The notes: a model not told the origin generated them from the sequence alone. A stretch of DNA of 64,000 bases from Roseicyclus salinarum (GCF_029624655.1 NZ_JARRSA010000004.1:62001-126000); one strand, 5' to 3'; counted from the first letter of the stretch, positions 9,191 to 19,797 are shown. A program made the numbers and translations.

Positions 9191-10594
9191 AACGGCGGCG
9201 TCCGAAAGGCGGGCGAGGCTTTCCTCACGGCCCAGGACGAGCATCATGTCGTACACGCTCGGGGTGACGCTCCGGCCTGCGAGGGCCGCGCGCAACGGCG
9301 CTGCCAGCTTGCCGAACTTCAGCCCGTGAGCTTCCGCAGTGGCGTTGAGTGTCGCCTCCAGGGTGTCACGCGTCCAGCTATCATTCTGCAGCTGCGTAGT
9401 CAATTCTGCCAGTATACCACGGGATACCGGATCGAGGGCGGCCGCGGCCTTCTCATCCGGCGCGATGGGCCTTTCGGCCAGCACGAACTGGCCTTTCTCA
9501 AGGAGCTCGGGCAGCGTCTTCGCGCGATCCTTGAGGCAATACATCGCAGCCGCCATCCCGTCTTGCTGCGCTTGCGAAAGGGCCGCCTGGCCGGTGATGG
9601 CGAGAAAACGGCCGATCTGCGCCACGAGGTCGGCGTCGTCCATCCGCGCGATGTGCCAGCCCGAGACGTTCTCGAGCTTCTTCATGTCGAGCCGCGCAGG
9701 CGAGCGTCCGATGCCGGGAAGGTCGAACCACTCCCGCGCCTCGGCGTCGGTGAACAGTTCGTCGTCGCCGTGGCTCCATCCCAGCCTCGCGAGGTAGTTG
9801 CGCATCGCGGCGGGGGGATAGCCCATGGCGGCGTATTCCATCACGCCGGTGGCTCCATGCCGCTTCGACAGCTTCTTGCCGTCCGGCCCGTGGATCAGCG
9901 GAATATGCGCCCAGACCGGTTCAGCCCAGCCCATGGCGCGGTAGATCTGCGCCTGCCGCGCGGCGTTGTTGAGGTGGTCGTCGCCCCGGATCGCGTGGGT
10001 CACGCCCATGTCGTGGTCGTCGACGACGACGGCGAGCATGTAGGTCGGCGTCCCGTCCGAACGCAGCATCACGAGGTCGTCGAGCTGGTCGTTGCGGAAG
10101 GTGACGCTGCCTTGCACGGCGTCGTCGATCACCGTCTCGCCCTCCCGCGGGGCCTTCAGGCGGATCGCGAAGGGCGCGTCGGGATGTTCGGCCTCGGGCA
10201 CGTCGCGCCATGGGCTCAGAAACAGCGTCGAGCGGCCCTCGGCGCGGGCGGCCTCGCGGAAGGTCTCGATCTCGTCTTGCGTGGCGAAGCACTTGTAGGC
10301 CGTGCCCTCGACCAGCATCCTGCGCGCGACTTCGGCGTGACGCTCCACGCGGGCGGCCTGGCTCACCGCCTCGCCGTCCCAGTCGAGCCCGAGCCAGCGC
10401 ATCCCGTCGAGGATCGCCTGCGTCGCCTCGGGGGTCGAGCGCGCGCGGTCCGTGTCCTCGATCCTGAGCAGGAACCGGCCGCCCCGCCCACGCGCATAGA
10501 GCCAGTTGAACAGCGCCGTGCGCGCCGTGCCGATGTGCATCGTGCCGGTCGGTGACGGCGCGATGCGCGTGACGATCGGGGTGTTGTCGCTCAT
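9179..10594 (-). CDS. gltX: Glutamyl-tRNA synthetase
   Basis: Class I aminoacyl-tRNA synthetase that charges tRNA-Glu (possibly also tRNA-Gln in organisms using the transamidation route). The 471-residue protein has the HIGH-type motif as MHIGTART near residue 20 and the KLSKRHG motif near 240, then an alpha-helical anticodon-binding domain. The start ATG at 10594 follows GGAAAGGGTCCC. Alphaproteobacteria often carry two GltX paralogues, and I cannot tell here which type this one is. It is divergent from comEC. Confidence 0.96.
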   Translation of the reverse strand: MSDNTPIVTRIAPSPTGTMHIGTARTALFNWLYARGRGGRFLLRIEDTDRARSTPEATQAILDGMRWLGLDWDGEAVSQAARVERHAEVARRMLVEGTAYKCFATQDEIETFREAARAEGRSTLFLSPWRDVPEAEHPDAPFAIRLKAPREGETVIDDAVQGSVTFRNDQLDDLVMLRSDGTPTYMLAVVVDDHDMGVTHAIRGDDHLNNAARQAQIYRAMGWAEPVWAHIPLIHGPDGKKLSKRHGATGVMEYAAMGYPPAAMRNYLARLGWSHGDDELFTDAEAREWFDLPGIGRSPARLDMKKLENVSGWHIARMDDADLVAQIGRFLAITGQAALSQAQQDGMAAAMYCLKDRAKTLPELLEKGQFVLAERPIAPDEKAAAALDPVSRGILAELTTQLQNDSWTRDTLEATLNATAEAHGLKFGKLAAPLRAALAGRSVTPSVYDMMLVLGREESLARLSDAAVPRD

Positions 10595-10701
10595 GGGACC
10601 CTTTCCGGACGCCGCCCGCATGGGCCCGCGTTAACCAATTGGAAACCTTGTCGAGGCAAGTCTGGAGCGGACTTACCCGAGCCGAAGGGAAGGGTGCAAG
10701 G

Positions 10702-12831
10702 GTGCGGCCTTCCGCCATTCCCACTGCCATGAACGCGGCTCAACAGGGCCAGCGCGGCGCGCTGATGCCCTGGTCGGCGGTGTTCCTCGGGCTTGGCGTC
10801 GCACTCTATTTCTCGCTCGGGGCCGAGCCCGGTCCGGCCGGCTACGCGGCGGCGGCGCTCGGGGTGGCGGCGGGCGCGGCACTTCTGGCGTGGCGGCGCG
10901 AGGGCCTCGGCCCGCTCGGTCTCGCCCTGGCGCTCGTGGGGGCGGGCGTGCTGCTGGCCGGCTTTCGCGCGCACCAGGCGTCGGGCCCCGTTCTCGATTT
11001 CCGCTACTACGGCCCCGTCGAGGGTCGCATCGTCGGCATCGACCGCTCCGCCTCGGACGCGCTTCGCCTGACGCTGGACGAGGTGCGGCTCGACGACGTG
11101 CCCCCGGGCGAGACGCCGCGCCGCGTGCGGGTGTCCCTTCACGGCGCGCAGGACTGGCTCGACCCCGAACCCGGCTCGCGCGTCATGATGACCGCGCATC
11201 TCTCCCCGCCCTCGGGCCCCGCCGAGCCCGGCGGCTTCGACTTCCAGCGGCATTCGTGGTTCCTGTCGCTCGGCGCAGTCGGCTACACGCGCACGCCCGC
11301 GTTGCTGGCCGAGGCGCGCACGGGCCGCGCCGCGCCGCTTTTCCATCTGCGGATGCGCATGTCCCAAGCCATCCGCGACCAGATCCCCGGCCAGCCCGGC
11401 GCCTTTGCCGCCGCCGTCCTGACGGGCGACCGCTCGGGCCTCGAGTCCGGCCCGGTCGAGGACATGCGCGCGGCCAACATCGCGCATCTCCTCGCGATCT
11501 CGGGCCTGCACATGGGCCTTCTGACCGGCTTCGTCTACGGCGCGCTCAGGCTCGCGCTCGCGCTGATCCCGTGGCTCGCGCTGCGGTACCCGGTCCGGAA
11601 ATGGGCCGCGGCAGGCGCGCTTGCGGCGGGCGCGTTCTACCTCGCGCTTTCGGGCGGCAACGTGGCCACCGAACGCGCCTTCATCCAGGTGGCGGTGATG
11701 CTGATCGCCGTCATGCTCGACCGCCGCGCCGTGACCTTGCGATCGGTCGCGATGGCCGCCCTCATCGTGCTGGCGCACCGGCCCGAGACACTTTTCTCGC
11801 CCGGCTTCCAGATGTCCTTCGCCGCGACGGCGGCGCTGGTTTCCGTCTTCAACGGGCTGCGCGGCGCCACATGGCTGACCGTGCGTCCTGCCTGGCAGAA
11901 ATGGGTCTTCGCCCTCGTCATGTCCTCCCTCGTGGCGGGGCTGGCCACGGCGCCCTTCGCCGCCGCCCACTTCAACCGGATCGCCGTCTACGGTCTCGCC
12001 GCGAACCTTCTGACGGTGCCCGTGATGGGCAGCCTCGTGATCCCGGCCGCCGTCGTGGCGGCGCTCCTGTGGCCGTTCGGCCTGTCGGGCTGGGCCTTCG
12101 CCGCGATGGAGCCCGGACTGGTCTGGATCCTCGAGGTCGCCCGCCGGGTGGCGGCGATGCCGGGCGCGAACGACTACGTCGCAAGCCCGCCCGCCGGCAC
12201 GCTCGGCCTGATCGCGGCGGGGGGGCTCGTGCTGATCATCTGGCCGGGGCGCGCGCGATGGACCGGGCTCGCGCCGCTGGCGCTTTCGGCCCTGCTCTGG
12301 AGCGGGACCGGGCGGCCGTTGGTTCTGGTCTCCGATACCGGGGGCCTCGTGGGCGTCCTGACGGCGGAGGGCAGGGCGCTGTCGCGTCCGCGCGGCGACG
12401 GTTTTGTCGCGGGCGTCTGGCTGGAAAACGACGGCGACGCCGCCACGCAGGAGGAGGCCGCATCGCGCGAGGGCTGGCGCAAGGACGGGGCCGGCATGGC
12501 GATGGAGGCGGACGGCCTTCGAATCTGGCACGGTCCGGGCCGGCGCGCGCTGGCCGATGCCTCCCGCGCCTGCGCGGTTCATGATCTTGTGATCCTGTCG
12601 GCCCCGGTGCGGGACGCCGATCCGCCTCTTGCGGCATGGCTGCCCGCGACCGATGCGATGCAGCGGCCCGAGGGCGCCGCTCGGGCGGAGGCCGTTGAGG
12701 CCTGCGCCCTGATCGACCCCACGCTACTGGAGCGGACGGGCGCCCTGTCGATCAGCGTGCAGGACGGGCGCCTCGCCATCCGAACGTCCCGCGCGGTGCA
12801 GGGCGCACGGCCCTGGACGCGGGTGCCCTGA
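10702..12831 (+). CDS. comEC: ComEC/Rec2-type DNA uptake membrane protein
   Basis: Forms the inner-membrane channel for single-stranded DNA during transformation in competent bacteria. It has an N-terminal pair of membrane helices, a soluble DUF4131-like domain (about residues 85-200), then the competence-domain helices with the family hallmark LAISGLHMGLL near residue 275. The last 200 residues follow the final helices but I see no metallo-beta-lactamase HxHxDH motif, so the C-terminal nuclease-like domain is absent or degenerate, as in many alphaproteobacterial members. I chose GTG 10702 because of the upstream AAGGGAAGGG; the ATG at 10729 is the alternative but has no visible ribosome-binding site. 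Confidence 0.9.
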   Translation: MRPSAIPTAMNAAQQGQRGALMPWSAVFLGLGVALYFSLGAEPGPAGYAAAALGVAAGAALLAWRREGLGPLGLALALVGAGVLLAGFRAHQASGPVLDFRYYGPVEGRIVGIDRSASDALRLTLDEVRLDDVPPGETPRRVRVSLHGAQDWLDPEPGSRVMMTAHLSPPSGPAEPGGFDFQRHSWFLSLGAVGYTRTPALLAEARTGRAAPLFHLRMRMSQAIRDQIPGQPGAFAAAVLTGDRSGLESGPVEDMRAANIAHLLAISGLHMGLLTGFVYGALRLALALIPWLALRYPVRKWAAAGALAAGAFYLALSGGNVATERAFIQVAVMLIAVMLDRRAVTLRSVAMAALIVLAHRPETLFSPGFQMSFAATAALVSVFNGLRGATWLTVRPAWQKWVFALVMSSLVAGLATAPFAAAHFNRIAVYGLAANLLTVPVMGSLVIPAAVVAALLWPFGLSGWAFAAMEPGLVWILEVARRVAAMPGANDYVASPPAGTLGLIAAGGLVLIIWPGRARWTGLAPLALSALLWSGTGRPLVLVSDTGGLVGVLTAEGRALSRPRGDGFVAGVWLENDGDAATQEEAASREGWRKDGAGMAMEADGLRIWHGPGRRALADASRACAVHDLVILSAPVRDADPPLAAWLPATDAMQRPEGAARAEAVEACALIDPTLLERTGALSISVQDGRLAIRTSRAVQGARPWTRVP

Positions 12832-12879
12832 GATACCGCGTTGTCTGCCCGAGGCAGGCCCGAGACAGGCCGGAGGCGC

Positions 12880-13566
12880 TCAGTAGGTGCGGATCAGTCC
12901 CACGAGCTTGCCCTGCACCGTCACCTGGTCCTCGCGCAACATGCGAGTCTCGTAGGCCGCGTTCGCAGCCTCGAGCGCGATCATGCCGCCGCGCCTGCGA
13001 TAGCGCTTCAGCGTCGCTTCGTGCCCCTCCACCAGGGCCACGACGATGTCGCCGTTGTCCGCGGTCGAGCCTTCCTCGATCACCACGATGTCGCCGTCGT
13101 TGATCCCCGCCTCGATCATCGAGTCTCCGCGGACCTCCAGCGCGTAATGGCTCCGCCCGCTGCCCAGCATCTGCTGCGGCACCGCGACATGGCTCGCGAT
13201 CTCGCTGATGGCCTCGATCGGTGTCCCGGCGGCGATCCGGCCCATCACGGGAAGTTCGGTAGCGGTCGCCACGCCGACCGGCATCGCGCCCGCCGGCGGC
13301 TGCCTGCGGTCGCCCTCGATGACGCGGGGGGCGAAACCGCCGCTCTCCATCCCCTCTGGCATCTTCACGATCTCGATGGCGCGCGCCCGATGCGCGAGAC
13401 GGCGGATGAAACCGCGTTCTTCCAGCGCCGTGATCAGCCGGTGGATGCCCGACTTCGAGCGCAGGTCCAGCGCCTCCTTCATCTCGTCGAAGGACGGCGG
13501 CACGCCATCGCGCTGCACGCGCTTGTGGATGAATTCCAGAAGATCACGCTGTTTGCGGGTCAGCAT
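12880..13566 (-). CDS. lexA: LexA repressor
   Basis: Represses SOS DNA-repair genes and self-cleaves when RecA is activated. In this 228-residue protein the winged helix-turn-helix covers residues 1-70, the cleavage pair Ala113-Gly114 lies in RIAAGTP, and the catalytic dyad is Ser149 (VRGDSM) and Lys187 (ATLKRY). The ATG at 13566 is preceded by AAGGAGGGCGAG. Its promoter carries the phased GTTC elements described separately, which implies autoregulation. The gene is convergent with comEC and 105 bp downstream of moeA. Confidence 0.97.
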   Translation of the reverse strand: MLTRKQRDLLEFIHKRVQRDGVPPSFDEMKEALDLRSKSGIHRLITALEERGFIRRLAHRARAIEIVKMPEGMESGGFAPRVIEGDRRQPPAGAMPVGVATATELPVMGRIAAGTPIEAISEIASHVAVPQQMLGSGRSHYALEVRGDSMIEAGINDGDIVVIEEGSTADNGDIVVALVEGHEATLKRYRRRGGMIALEAANAAYETRMLREDQVTVQGKLVGLIRTY

Positions 13567-13617
13567 CTCGCCCTCCTTGCGCGGTGCCGCGTCGGCCATC
13601 CGCGTCAAAACTGTATC

Positions 13618-13643
13618 GTTCGCGTTACGTTCTACACCTGTTC
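13618..13643. promoter_or_regulatory. Double SOS (LexA) box: three GTTC elements
   Basis: GTTC occurs at 13618-13621, 13629-13632 and 13640-13643, each pair separated by exactly 7 bases. The alphaproteobacterial LexA box is GTTC-N7-GTTC, so this is two overlapping boxes sharing the middle element. It begins 52 bp upstream of the lexA start codon. Confidence 0.88.
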
Positions 13644-13671
13644 CGCAACACCTGTCAACGAATCAGCGGCT

Positions 13672-14871
13672 TCACTCCGCGATCGGTCCGAGGGGGAGGT
13701 ATTCGACGATGTCGCCGGCGTGCCGCGCCGGGTCGCCGACGGGGCGCACCAGAAGCCCGTTCGCCCGGCTCAGGATCGACAGAAGCGAACTGTCCTGCCG
13801 GTCGAACGGCACGATCTCGGGCATCTCGCCGGTCGGGAAGACCTCCGCGCGCATGTAGTGCTCCCGCGGGCCGTTCGGTCCGAGATCCGCGCCAAGCCGT
13901 GCGCGCCGCCGGCGACGTTCGCCTGCCTTGAGCCCCAGGAACGCGCGCAGCATCGGCACGAGGAACAGATGCCCGCAGACCAGCGCCGAAACCGGGTTCC
14001 CCGGCAGTCCGAGCAGGGCCTGCCGGCCCAGGCGGCCCGCCATCAGCGGCTTTCCCGGCCGCATCGCGATGCGGTAGAACGCACGCTCCATCCCGAGGTC
14101 CCGGGCCACCGCGCCGACAAGGTCGTGATCGCCGACCGAGGCGCCGCCCACGGTTACGATCAGATCGGCGCCCGCGGCCAGCCGCAGCACGCTCTCCAGG
14201 CTCTGGCGGTCGTCGCGCGCGATCGGCAAGAGCCGCGCAGCGCCGCCCTCTGCCTCGATCAGCGCCTTGAGCCCGTAGGTGTTCGACGCGACGATCTGGT
14301 CGGACCCCGGCGCCTCGCCGGGCGAGACCAGTTCGTCGCCCGTCGCGATCAGCGCGACCACCGGCTTTCGCGTGACGGCGAGCCGCCCCGCGTTCATCGC
14401 CGCCGCCAGCGCGATATCGGCCGGCGTCAACCGCCGCGGCGCCTCGATCCGCGCGCCCTTGCGGAAATCGGCGCCGGCGGGCCGGACGTTGAACCCCTCG
14501 TCCAGCCTTTCGCCCAAGACGATCTCTGCGCCGTCGCGCGTCACGTCCTCCTGGATGACCACCCGTTCCGCGCCGCGCGGCATCGGCGCGCCGGTGAAGA
14601 TGCGCAGCGCCTGTCCCGGCCCGATCTCACCGTCCCAGGACCGTCCCGCCGGCGCCTCTCCGGCGACCGTCAGCCGCGCGCCCGGCACGGCGTCGGCGTG
14701 CCGCACGGCGTATCCGTCCATCGCCGAGGCCGCGAAGGGTGGCTGGTCGCGTTGCGCGAAGACCGGCTCGGCAAGCACCCGGCCCGCCGCATCGGCGAGC
14801 GCGACGCGCTCTGCCGGCAGCACGCGTGTCAGCGCGAGGCACGCCGCCAACGCCTCCTCCACCGTGATCAC
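13672..14871 (-). CDS. moeA: Molybdopterin molybdenumtransferase
   Basis: Inserts molybdate into adenylated molybdopterin in cofactor synthesis. The 399-residue protein has the MoeA order: FAASAMDGYAV near residue 48 (conserved Asp/Tyr), IFTGAPMP near 91, ATGDELV in the MPT-binding domain near 176, TVGGASVGDHD near 240 and LLGLPGNPVSA near 290, and a C-terminal beta domain. The start is GTG 14871 with a strong AAGGAG 8 bases upstream; that Shine-Dalgarno is formed by the end of the repeated intergenic element. It follows moaC on the same strand. Confidence 0.95.
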   Translation of the reverse strand: MITVEEALAACLALTRVLPAERVALADAAGRVLAEPVFAQRDQPPFAASAMDGYAVRHADAVPGARLTVAGEAPAGRSWDGEIGPGQALRIFTGAPMPRGAERVVIQEDVTRDGAEIVLGERLDEGFNVRPAGADFRKGARIEAPRRLTPADIALAAAMNAGRLAVTRKPVVALIATGDELVSPGEAPGSDQIVASNTYGLKALIEAEGGAARLLPIARDDRQSLESVLRLAAGADLIVTVGGASVGDHDLVGAVARDLGMERAFYRIAMRPGKPLMAGRLGRQALLGLPGNPVSALVCGHLFLVPMLRAFLGLKAGERRRRRARLGADLGPNGPREHYMRAEVFPTGEMPEIVPFDRQDSSLLSILSRANGLLVRPVGDPARHAGDIVEYLPLGPIAE

Positions 14872-14881
14872 CGGCCCGCTC

Positions 14882-14906
14882 CTTCATCTTTCCGAAAATA
14901 CGCAAT
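14882..14906 (-). repeat. Intergenic repeat copy 1 (GCGTATTT..AAGATGAAG)
   Basis: On the minus strand this reads ATTGCGTATTTT, CGG, AAAGATGAAG. It is shared, with small changes, with 25226-25249 and 43829-43853, and more loosely with the inverted pair at 55201-55285. Its end supplies the Shine-Dalgarno of moeA. Confidence 0.7.
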
Positions 14907-14938
14907 GCATGCGATCGCCATCCCGCGCCGCGGCCCGC

Positions 14939-15421
14939 TCATCGCTCCGCCTCGTAGCGGCCGGACTTGCCGCCCTCCTTGAGGACCAGCCGCACGCCGC
15001 CGATCTCCATCCCCTTCTCGGCCGCCTTGAGCATGTCGTAGACGGTCAGCGCCGCGACCGACACCGCCGTCAGCGCCTCCATCTCCACGCCGGTCTGGCC
15101 CGTGGTCTTCACCGTCGCCGTGATCCGCACGCCCGGAAGCGCCGGGTCGGGCTCGAGATCGAGGGACACCTTCGTCACCGGCAGCGGATGGCAGAGCGGC
15201 ACGAGATCGGCGGTCTTCTTGGCGCCCATGATCCCCGCGAGGCGCGCGACGGCCAGCACGTCGCCCTTCGTCGCGAGCCCCTCCTCCACCAGCGCCAGCG
15301 TGGCGGGGGCCATGCGCACATGGCCTTCCGCCACCGCGAGGCGCGCCGTCGCCTCCTTTTCGGAGACGTCGACCATGTGGGCCTGCCCGGCGGCGTCGAA
15401 ATGGGTAAGCCTGCCGCTCAT
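14939..15421 (-). CDS. moaC: Cyclic pyranopterin monophosphate synthase
   Basis: Completes formation of cPMP, the first intermediate of molybdenum cofactor synthesis, with MoaA. The 160-residue protein has the family features: MVDVSEK at residue 16, [18 protein letters not shown] near residues 63-80 and the active-site region [20 protein letters not shown] near 110-130. Its ATG overlaps the trpC stop codon (ATGA), so it is translationally coupled to the tryptophan genes upstream. Confidence 0.97.
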   Translation of the reverse strand: MSGRLTHFDAAGQAHMVDVSEKEATARLAVAEGHVRMAPATLALVEEGLATKGDVLAVARLAGIMGAKKTADLVPLCHPLPVTKVSLDLEPDPALPGVRITATVKTTGQTGVEMEALTAVSVAALTVYDMLKAAEKGMEIGGVRLVLKEGGKSGRYEAER

Positions 15422-16221
15422 TGCGCGGTCACCGGATCGGCGAGAAGCGCCCGGGTGGCGGCCGCCACGTCCGCCTGTCGCATCAGGCTTTCGCCGATGA
15501 GGAAGGCGCGCGCGCCATGCGCCGCCATGTCGGCGAGGTCGCCGGGCGTGAAAAGACCCGACTCGGAGATCACCATCCGGTCGTCCGGCACGCGGCCAGC
15601 CAGCTGGCGCGTCGTCTCAAGTGTCGTCTCGAACGTGTTGAGATTGCGGTTGTTTATTCCCAGAAGCGGACTTTTCAGACGCAACCCACGGTCAAGCTCG
15701 GCCGCGTCATGCACCTCGATCAGCGCGTCCATTCCCCAGTGCCGCGCCGCGTCCTCCAGCTCGGCGGCGAGCCCGTCCTCGACGCTCGCCATGATGATCA
15801 GGATGCAGTCCGCCCCCCAGGCCCGCGCCTCGGCGACCTGGTAGGTGTCATAGAGGAAATCCTTGCGCAGCGCGGGCAGGTCTACCGCCGCCCGCGCACG
15901 GCGCAGGTAGTCCGGCGCGCCCTGGAAGGAGGGGGTGTCGGTCAGCACGCTGAGGCAGGTCGCGCCGCCCTCGGCATAGGCGCGGGCAAGGGCGGCCGGG
16001 TCGAAATCCGCCCGGATCAGGCCCTTGGAGGGGCTCGCCTTCTTGATCTCGGCGATCAGGCCGTAGCCCGTCGCCGCGGCTTGCGCCAGCGCCGCACCGA
16101 ACGGCCGCACGCGGGGAGCCTCGCGCGCCGCCGCCACCAGCTGCGAGAGGGGCACCGCGGCCTTTGCCGCCGCGATTTCCTGGAGCTTGTAGTCCTTGAT
16201 GCGGTCGAGGATCGTCGCCAT
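15418..16221 (-). CDS. trpC: Indole-3-glycerol phosphate synthase
   Basis: Closes the indole ring from CdRP in tryptophan synthesis. This 267-residue TIM-barrel protein shows the IEIKK-type motif ([11 protein letters not shown] near residue 55, catalytic Lys), [11 protein letters not shown] near 120, IEVHD near 170, GINNRNL near 190 and [10 protein letters not shown] near 220. It is monofunctional, without the TrpF domain found in enteric fusions. It lies 11 bp after trpD and overlaps moaC. Confidence 0.97.
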   Translation of the reverse strand: MATILDRIKDYKLQEIAAAKAAVPLSQLVAAAREAPRVRPFGAALAQAAATGYGLIAEIKKASPSKGLIRADFDPAALARAYAEGGATCLSVLTDTPSFQGAPDYLRRARAAVDLPALRKDFLYDTYQVAEARAWGADCILIIMASVEDGLAAELEDAARHWGMDALIEVHDAAELDRGLRLKSPLLGINNRNLNTFETTLETTRQLAGRVPDDRMVISESGLFTPGDLADMAAHGARAFLIGESLMRQADVAAATRALLADPVTAQ

Positions 16222-16232
16222 GCGCTGTCTCC

Positions 16233-17252
16233 TCACGCGGGTTTGGCGGTGAGGCGCGCGAGCGTCTCGACCGCGCGCTTCGCCGCGCCCGCGTCGATGC
16301 TCTCTGCCGCCACCTCGACGCCGTCGCGCAGTTCGGCCACGCGCCCGGCCACGACCAGCGCGCCCGCAGCGTTCAGCAGGACGGCATCGCGGTAGGCGCC
16401 TGTCGCCCCGTCGAGCAGCGCGCGCAGCGCCGCGGCGTTCTCGGCGGGCGTGCCCCCGAGAATGTCGCGGATCGGATGCACCGGCAGGCCCGCGTCCTCG
16501 GGATGGACGACGCGCCCGCGCACCCTTCCGTCCTTCAGCTCGGCCACCTGCGTCGGGCCCGAGATCGAGATCTCGTCGGTCCCGTCCTCGCCATGCACCA
16601 GCCACGCCGCCTCCGATCCCAGCTCCTGCAGGGTCTCGGCCATGGGAAAGATCAGGTCGATGGCAAAAGCGCCGGTCAGCTGCCGCTTGACGCCCGCGGG
16701 GTTGGTGAGGGGACCGAGGATGTTGAAGATGGTCTTCGATCCCAGCTCCTGGCGCACAGGCATGACATGCTTCATCGCAGGATGATGCATCGGCGCCATC
16801 ATGAAGCCGATGCCCGCCTCGGCGATCGCGCGCTCCACCACGTCGGGCCCGACCATCACGTCGATGCCAAGCTCGCTCAGCGCGTCCGCCGCGCCCGACT
16901 TGGAGGACAGGTTGCGGTTGCCGTGCTTGGCCACCGGCACGCCTGCGCCTGCCACCACGAAGGCCGTTGCCGTCGATATGTTGAGCGTCCCCATGCCGTC
17001 GCCGCCGGTGCCGACGATGTCCATCGCGCCCTCGGGGGCGCGGACCTTCACGCATTTCTCGCGCATGACCTTGGCGGCGGCGGCGTATTCGGCCACGGAT
17101 TCGCCGCGCGCCCGCATCGCCATCAGAAGCCCGCCCATCTGCGCGGGCGTCGCGGTGCCCTCGAACAGCTCCTCGAATGCGGCCTCGGCCTGCGACCGGC
17201 TCAGCGGCCCCTCGGAGGCGGCGTAGATCAGGGGCTTCATCGTGTCGCTCAT
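16233..17252 (-). CDS. trpD: Anthranilate phosphoribosyltransferase
   Basis: Joins anthranilate to PRPP in tryptophan synthesis. The 339-residue protein has the PRPP-site motif [17 protein letters not shown] near residues 80-96, [12 protein letters not shown] near 110, and [12 protein letters not shown] near 153. The start ATG at 17252 overlaps the trpG stop (ATGA); a second in-frame Met lies four codons downstream. Coupling to trpG is expected, since TrpG supplies the ammonia for the preceding step. Confidence 0.97.
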   Translation of the reverse strand: MSDTMKPLIYAASEGPLSRSQAEAAFEELFEGTATPAQMGGLLMAMRARGESVAEYAAAAKVMREKCVKVRAPEGAMDIVGTGGDGMGTLNISTATAFVVAGAGVPVAKHGNRNLSSKSGAADALSELGIDVMVGPDVVERAIAEAGIGFMMAPMHHPAMKHVMPVRQELGSKTIFNILGPLTNPAGVKRQLTGAFAIDLIFPMAETLQELGSEAAWLVHGEDGTDEISISGPTQVAELKDGRVRGRVVHPEDAGLPVHPIRDILGGTPAENAAALRALLDGATGAYRDAVLLNAAGALVVAGRVAELRDGVEVAAESIDAGAAKRAVETLARLTAKPA

Positions 17253-17836
17253 GCCGCAACGGCCTCCTTGGCCAGCGTCAGGAAGGTCTTCAGAAGGGCG
17301 TGTCCATGCTCGGAGCGGATGCTCTCGGGGTGGAACTGCACGCCCTCGATGGGCAGCTCGCGGTGGCGCAGGCCCATGATCGTGCCGTCTTCCAGCTCGG
17401 CCGTGACCGCAAGCTCGGCGGGCAGGCTGGCGCGCTCGACCACGAGGCTGTGATAGCGCGTGGCGGCGAGGGGCGAGGGCAGGCCGGCAAAGACGCCCTC
17501 CTGCCGGTGGCGGATGAGGCCGAGCTTGCCATGCACGATCTCGCTGTGGCGGATCACGCGGCCGCCGAAGGCCTCCCCGATCGCCTGGTGGCCGAGGCAG
17601 ACGCCGAAAAGCGGCAGGCGGGCGCTGGCGGCGGCGCGGATCAGCGGCACGCATATCCCCGCCTGCGCCGGGTCGCAGGGGCCCGGCGAGACCACGATCG
17701 CCTCGGGGCGCATCGCAAGCGCGTCCTGCACGGTGATCGCGTCGTTGCGAACCACGCGCATCTCAGCGCCAAGCTCGCCCAGGTAATGCACCAGATTGTA
17801 GGTGAAGCTGTCGTAGTTGTCGATCAGCAGCAGCAT
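17249..17836 (-). CDS. trpG: Anthranilate synthase component II (glutamine amidotransferase)
   Basis: Supplies ammonia from glutamine to TrpE. The 195-residue class I amidotransferase has the catalytic triad: Cys80 in FGVCLGHQ, His169 and Glu171 in QFHPESI. The N-terminal [10 protein letters not shown] is typical. The ATG at 17836 is chosen because it gives the family N-terminus; the open frame runs further upstream without similarity. Its partner trpE is 2 kb away, separated by a convergent deacetylase gene, so the two need separate promoters. Confidence 0.97.
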   Translation of the reverse strand: MLLLIDNYDSFTYNLVHYLGELGAEMRVVRNDAITVQDALAMRPEAIVVSPGPCDPAQAGICVPLIRAAASARLPLFGVCLGHQAIGEAFGGRVIRHSEIVHGKLGLIRHRQEGVFAGLPSPLAATRYHSLVVERASLPAELAVTAELEDGTIMGLRHRELPIEGVQFHPESIRSEHGHALLKTFLTLAKEAVAA

Positions 17837-18033
17837 CGCGCGGGCCTCGCGAAAGGGGGTGAAGGCGCGCCGCGCCCGGGCTATACATGTTTCAAAGCCG
17901 CGCCCCGGGGTCAAGCCGCACCCCGCCGGGCACGAACGGCGAATTTGGGGCAAGCAGGGCGGCCGCCGGCGGGCCGCCCGGAACTGGTTGGACCGTGGCC
18001 CAGAGGGCCCGGTCGTTGGAAAGGTGGGCAGGC

Positions 18034-19785
18034 ATGGGTGGTGGTGTCATCATCGGCGTTTTCTGGGGCGTGCTTCTGTCGCTCCTCGTTGCGGGGGTCG
18101 TGTCGCTGAACACGCCCCTCCCGGCGCGGGAGGGCGACATTGCGGAGCTGCCGCAGGCGGCCGTGGACGCGGACAGCGCGGACACTCCAGGCGAAGAGTT
18201 GGGCAGCGGCGAAGCGGGCACGGGCGAAGCGGGCACGGGCGAAGCAGGCACGGGCGATGCGGGCACGGGCGGGGACACCGCCGCCCCCGCCGAGACCGCC
18301 CCCGCCGACACGATCCCGCTCCCGGCCGGGTCGGAATTTAACCGACCCCCGCCCGAGGAGGACGCGCTGCTTCCGCAGCCCGACACCGCACCAGGGGGGC
18401 AATCGCCGGGCGCGCCGCCGCTGCCGCTTCCCACGACGTCGCAGGGGATCGACACCGCCCCGGCGCCGCAGCCCGAAATCTCGGCGCCACCCGTCGCCCC
18501 GCAACCGGCCGAGCCCGATACGGGCGCGCTGGACCTTCCTGGCATTGGCGGGCAGGCGCCCTCGCAGCCCGCGGCGCTGAGGCCCGCGACGGTTCCGGCC
18601 CCGGAACCCGACACCGCCGCCGCGCCCGACGCCGCCCCGGCGCCGCGACCGCCTCGCGGCAGCGGCGCAGGCGCGCAGGCTGACGCAGGCGATGCCGCGG
18701 CGGAGGAGGCGGCCCCGAGCGCCGCCGTTGCGGAGGCCGCGCCCGAGGTTGCGACAACGGTCGCAACATCTCGCGCGGCGGATACCACGGAGGCCGCGGC
18801 CCCGGCACCGTCCGCCGCCACGGTCGTCCAGCTGATTCCCCCCCGGGACGGCGCGACACCGAGCCTGATGCAGTCCGACGGCCTGCCGACCGTCGCGACC
18901 GACATACAGCCCGCGCGACCGCGGGTCATGCGGCCTGCCTCGGGCGCGGCCGCAGAGGGCGCGCGCGCGCTGCCGCAGATCGTGGTGCCGGGCCGGACCG
19001 CGACGGCGCAACCCTCCGACGCCACGCCCGAGGCCGCGCCGAACGATACGGCGTCGTCCGGCGCCGATGACCCGTCCCCCGATGCCCGCGCGACCCGCGT
19101 GCCGGCTCTTGCCGCCTATGCCGCACCGTTCGACGCGACCGAGACCCGGGCGCTGATCGCCGTGGTCCTGATCGACGAGCCCGGAGCCCGCCTCGACCTC
19201 GAGACGCTGACGGGCTTTTCCTTTCCCGTCGCCTTCGCCATCGACCCGCTGCACCCGCAAGCCGCCGAGCGCGCGGCCGCCTATCGCGCTGCGGGCTTCG
19301 AGGTCGTCCTTCTCGGCAGCGTGATCCCCGGCGGCGCGACGGCCGCCGACACGGAGGTCGCGCTGCAGGCCGCGCGCCTCCGCGTGCCCGAGGCCGTGGC
19401 CCTGATGGACACGCCCGACAACCGCATCCAGTCCGACCGCGCCGTTCTCGAGGCCACGGTGGGGGCGGCGGCGGGCGAGGGGCAGGGGCTTCTGGCGTTC
19501 CCGCGTGGTCTGAACACCGCCGAGCAGATGGCCGCGCGGCAGGACGTGCCCGCGGCGACGGTCTTCCGCCTGCTCGACGACGCCGAGCAGAGCGCGCCGG
19601 TGATCACGAGATATCTCGGCCGGGCCGAGTTCGCGGCGGTGCAGGAAGGCGTGGCCGTCGTCGCCGGGCGCACGCGGCCCGACACGGTCACGGCGCTCTA
19701 TTCATGGGCGCTCGGCAACCGCAACGAGGGCGTGGCGATCGCGCCGGTTTCCGCCGTGTTGCGCCGGATCGCGGAGCAGCCCTAG
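18034..19785 (+). CDS. Divergent polysaccharide deacetylase (YibQ-like) with long low-complexity linker
   Basis: A 583-residue envelope protein. It starts with a single N-terminal membrane helix (about residues 4-25), continues with roughly 340 residues rich in Ala, Pro, Thr, Asp and Glu, and ends in a folded domain (from about residue 365) that resembles the divergent polysaccharide deacetylase family: [46 protein letters not shown] and [11 protein letters not shown]. The enzymatic activity of this family is unproven. The linker includes four 15-bp tandem repeats. The ATG at 18034 directly precedes the membrane helix. It is divergent from trpG and convergent with trpE. Confidence 0.82.
   Translation: MGGGVIIGVFWGVLLSLLVAGVVSLNTPLPAREGDIAELPQAAVDADSADTPGEELGSGEAGTGEAGTGEAGTGDAGTGGDTAAPAETAPADTIPLPAGSEFNRPPPEEDALLPQPDTAPGGQSPGAPPLPLPTTSQGIDTAPAPQPEISAPPVAPQPAEPDTGALDLPGIGGQAPSQPAALRPATVPAPEPDTAAAPDAAPAPRPPRGSGAGAQADAGDAAAEEAAPSAAVAEAAPEVATTVATSRAADTTEAAAPAPSAATVVQLIPPRDGATPSLMQSDGLPTVATDIQPARPRVMRPASGAAAEGARALPQIVVPGRTATAQPSDATPEAAPNDTASSGADDPSPDARATRVPALAAYAAPFDATETRALIAVVLIDEPGARLDLETLTGFSFPVAFAIDPLHPQAAERAAAYRAAGFEVVLLGSVIPGGATAADTEVALQAARLRVPEAVALMDTPDNRIQSDRAVLEATVGAAAGEGQGLLAFPRGLNTAEQMAARQDVPAATVFRLLDDAEQSAPVITRYLGRAEFAAVQEGVAVVAGRTRPDTVTALYSWALGNRNEGVAIAPVSAVLRRIAEQP
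18208..18267 (+). repeat. Four 15-bp tandem repeats in the deacetylase linker
   Basis: The unit GGCGAAGCGGGCACG occurs four times, with one base change in copy 3 and one in copy 4. It encodes a Gly-Glu-Ala-Gly-Thr unit. The 15-bp period keeps the frame, so copy number can vary without frameshift. Confidence 0.9.
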
Positions 19786-19797
19786 GCGGGGCGCGCC

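Noticed and set aside
18208-18267. Tandem 15-bp units considered as a CRISPR fragment
   Set aside because: The units are directly adjacent with no spacers and lie in frame in a coding gene.
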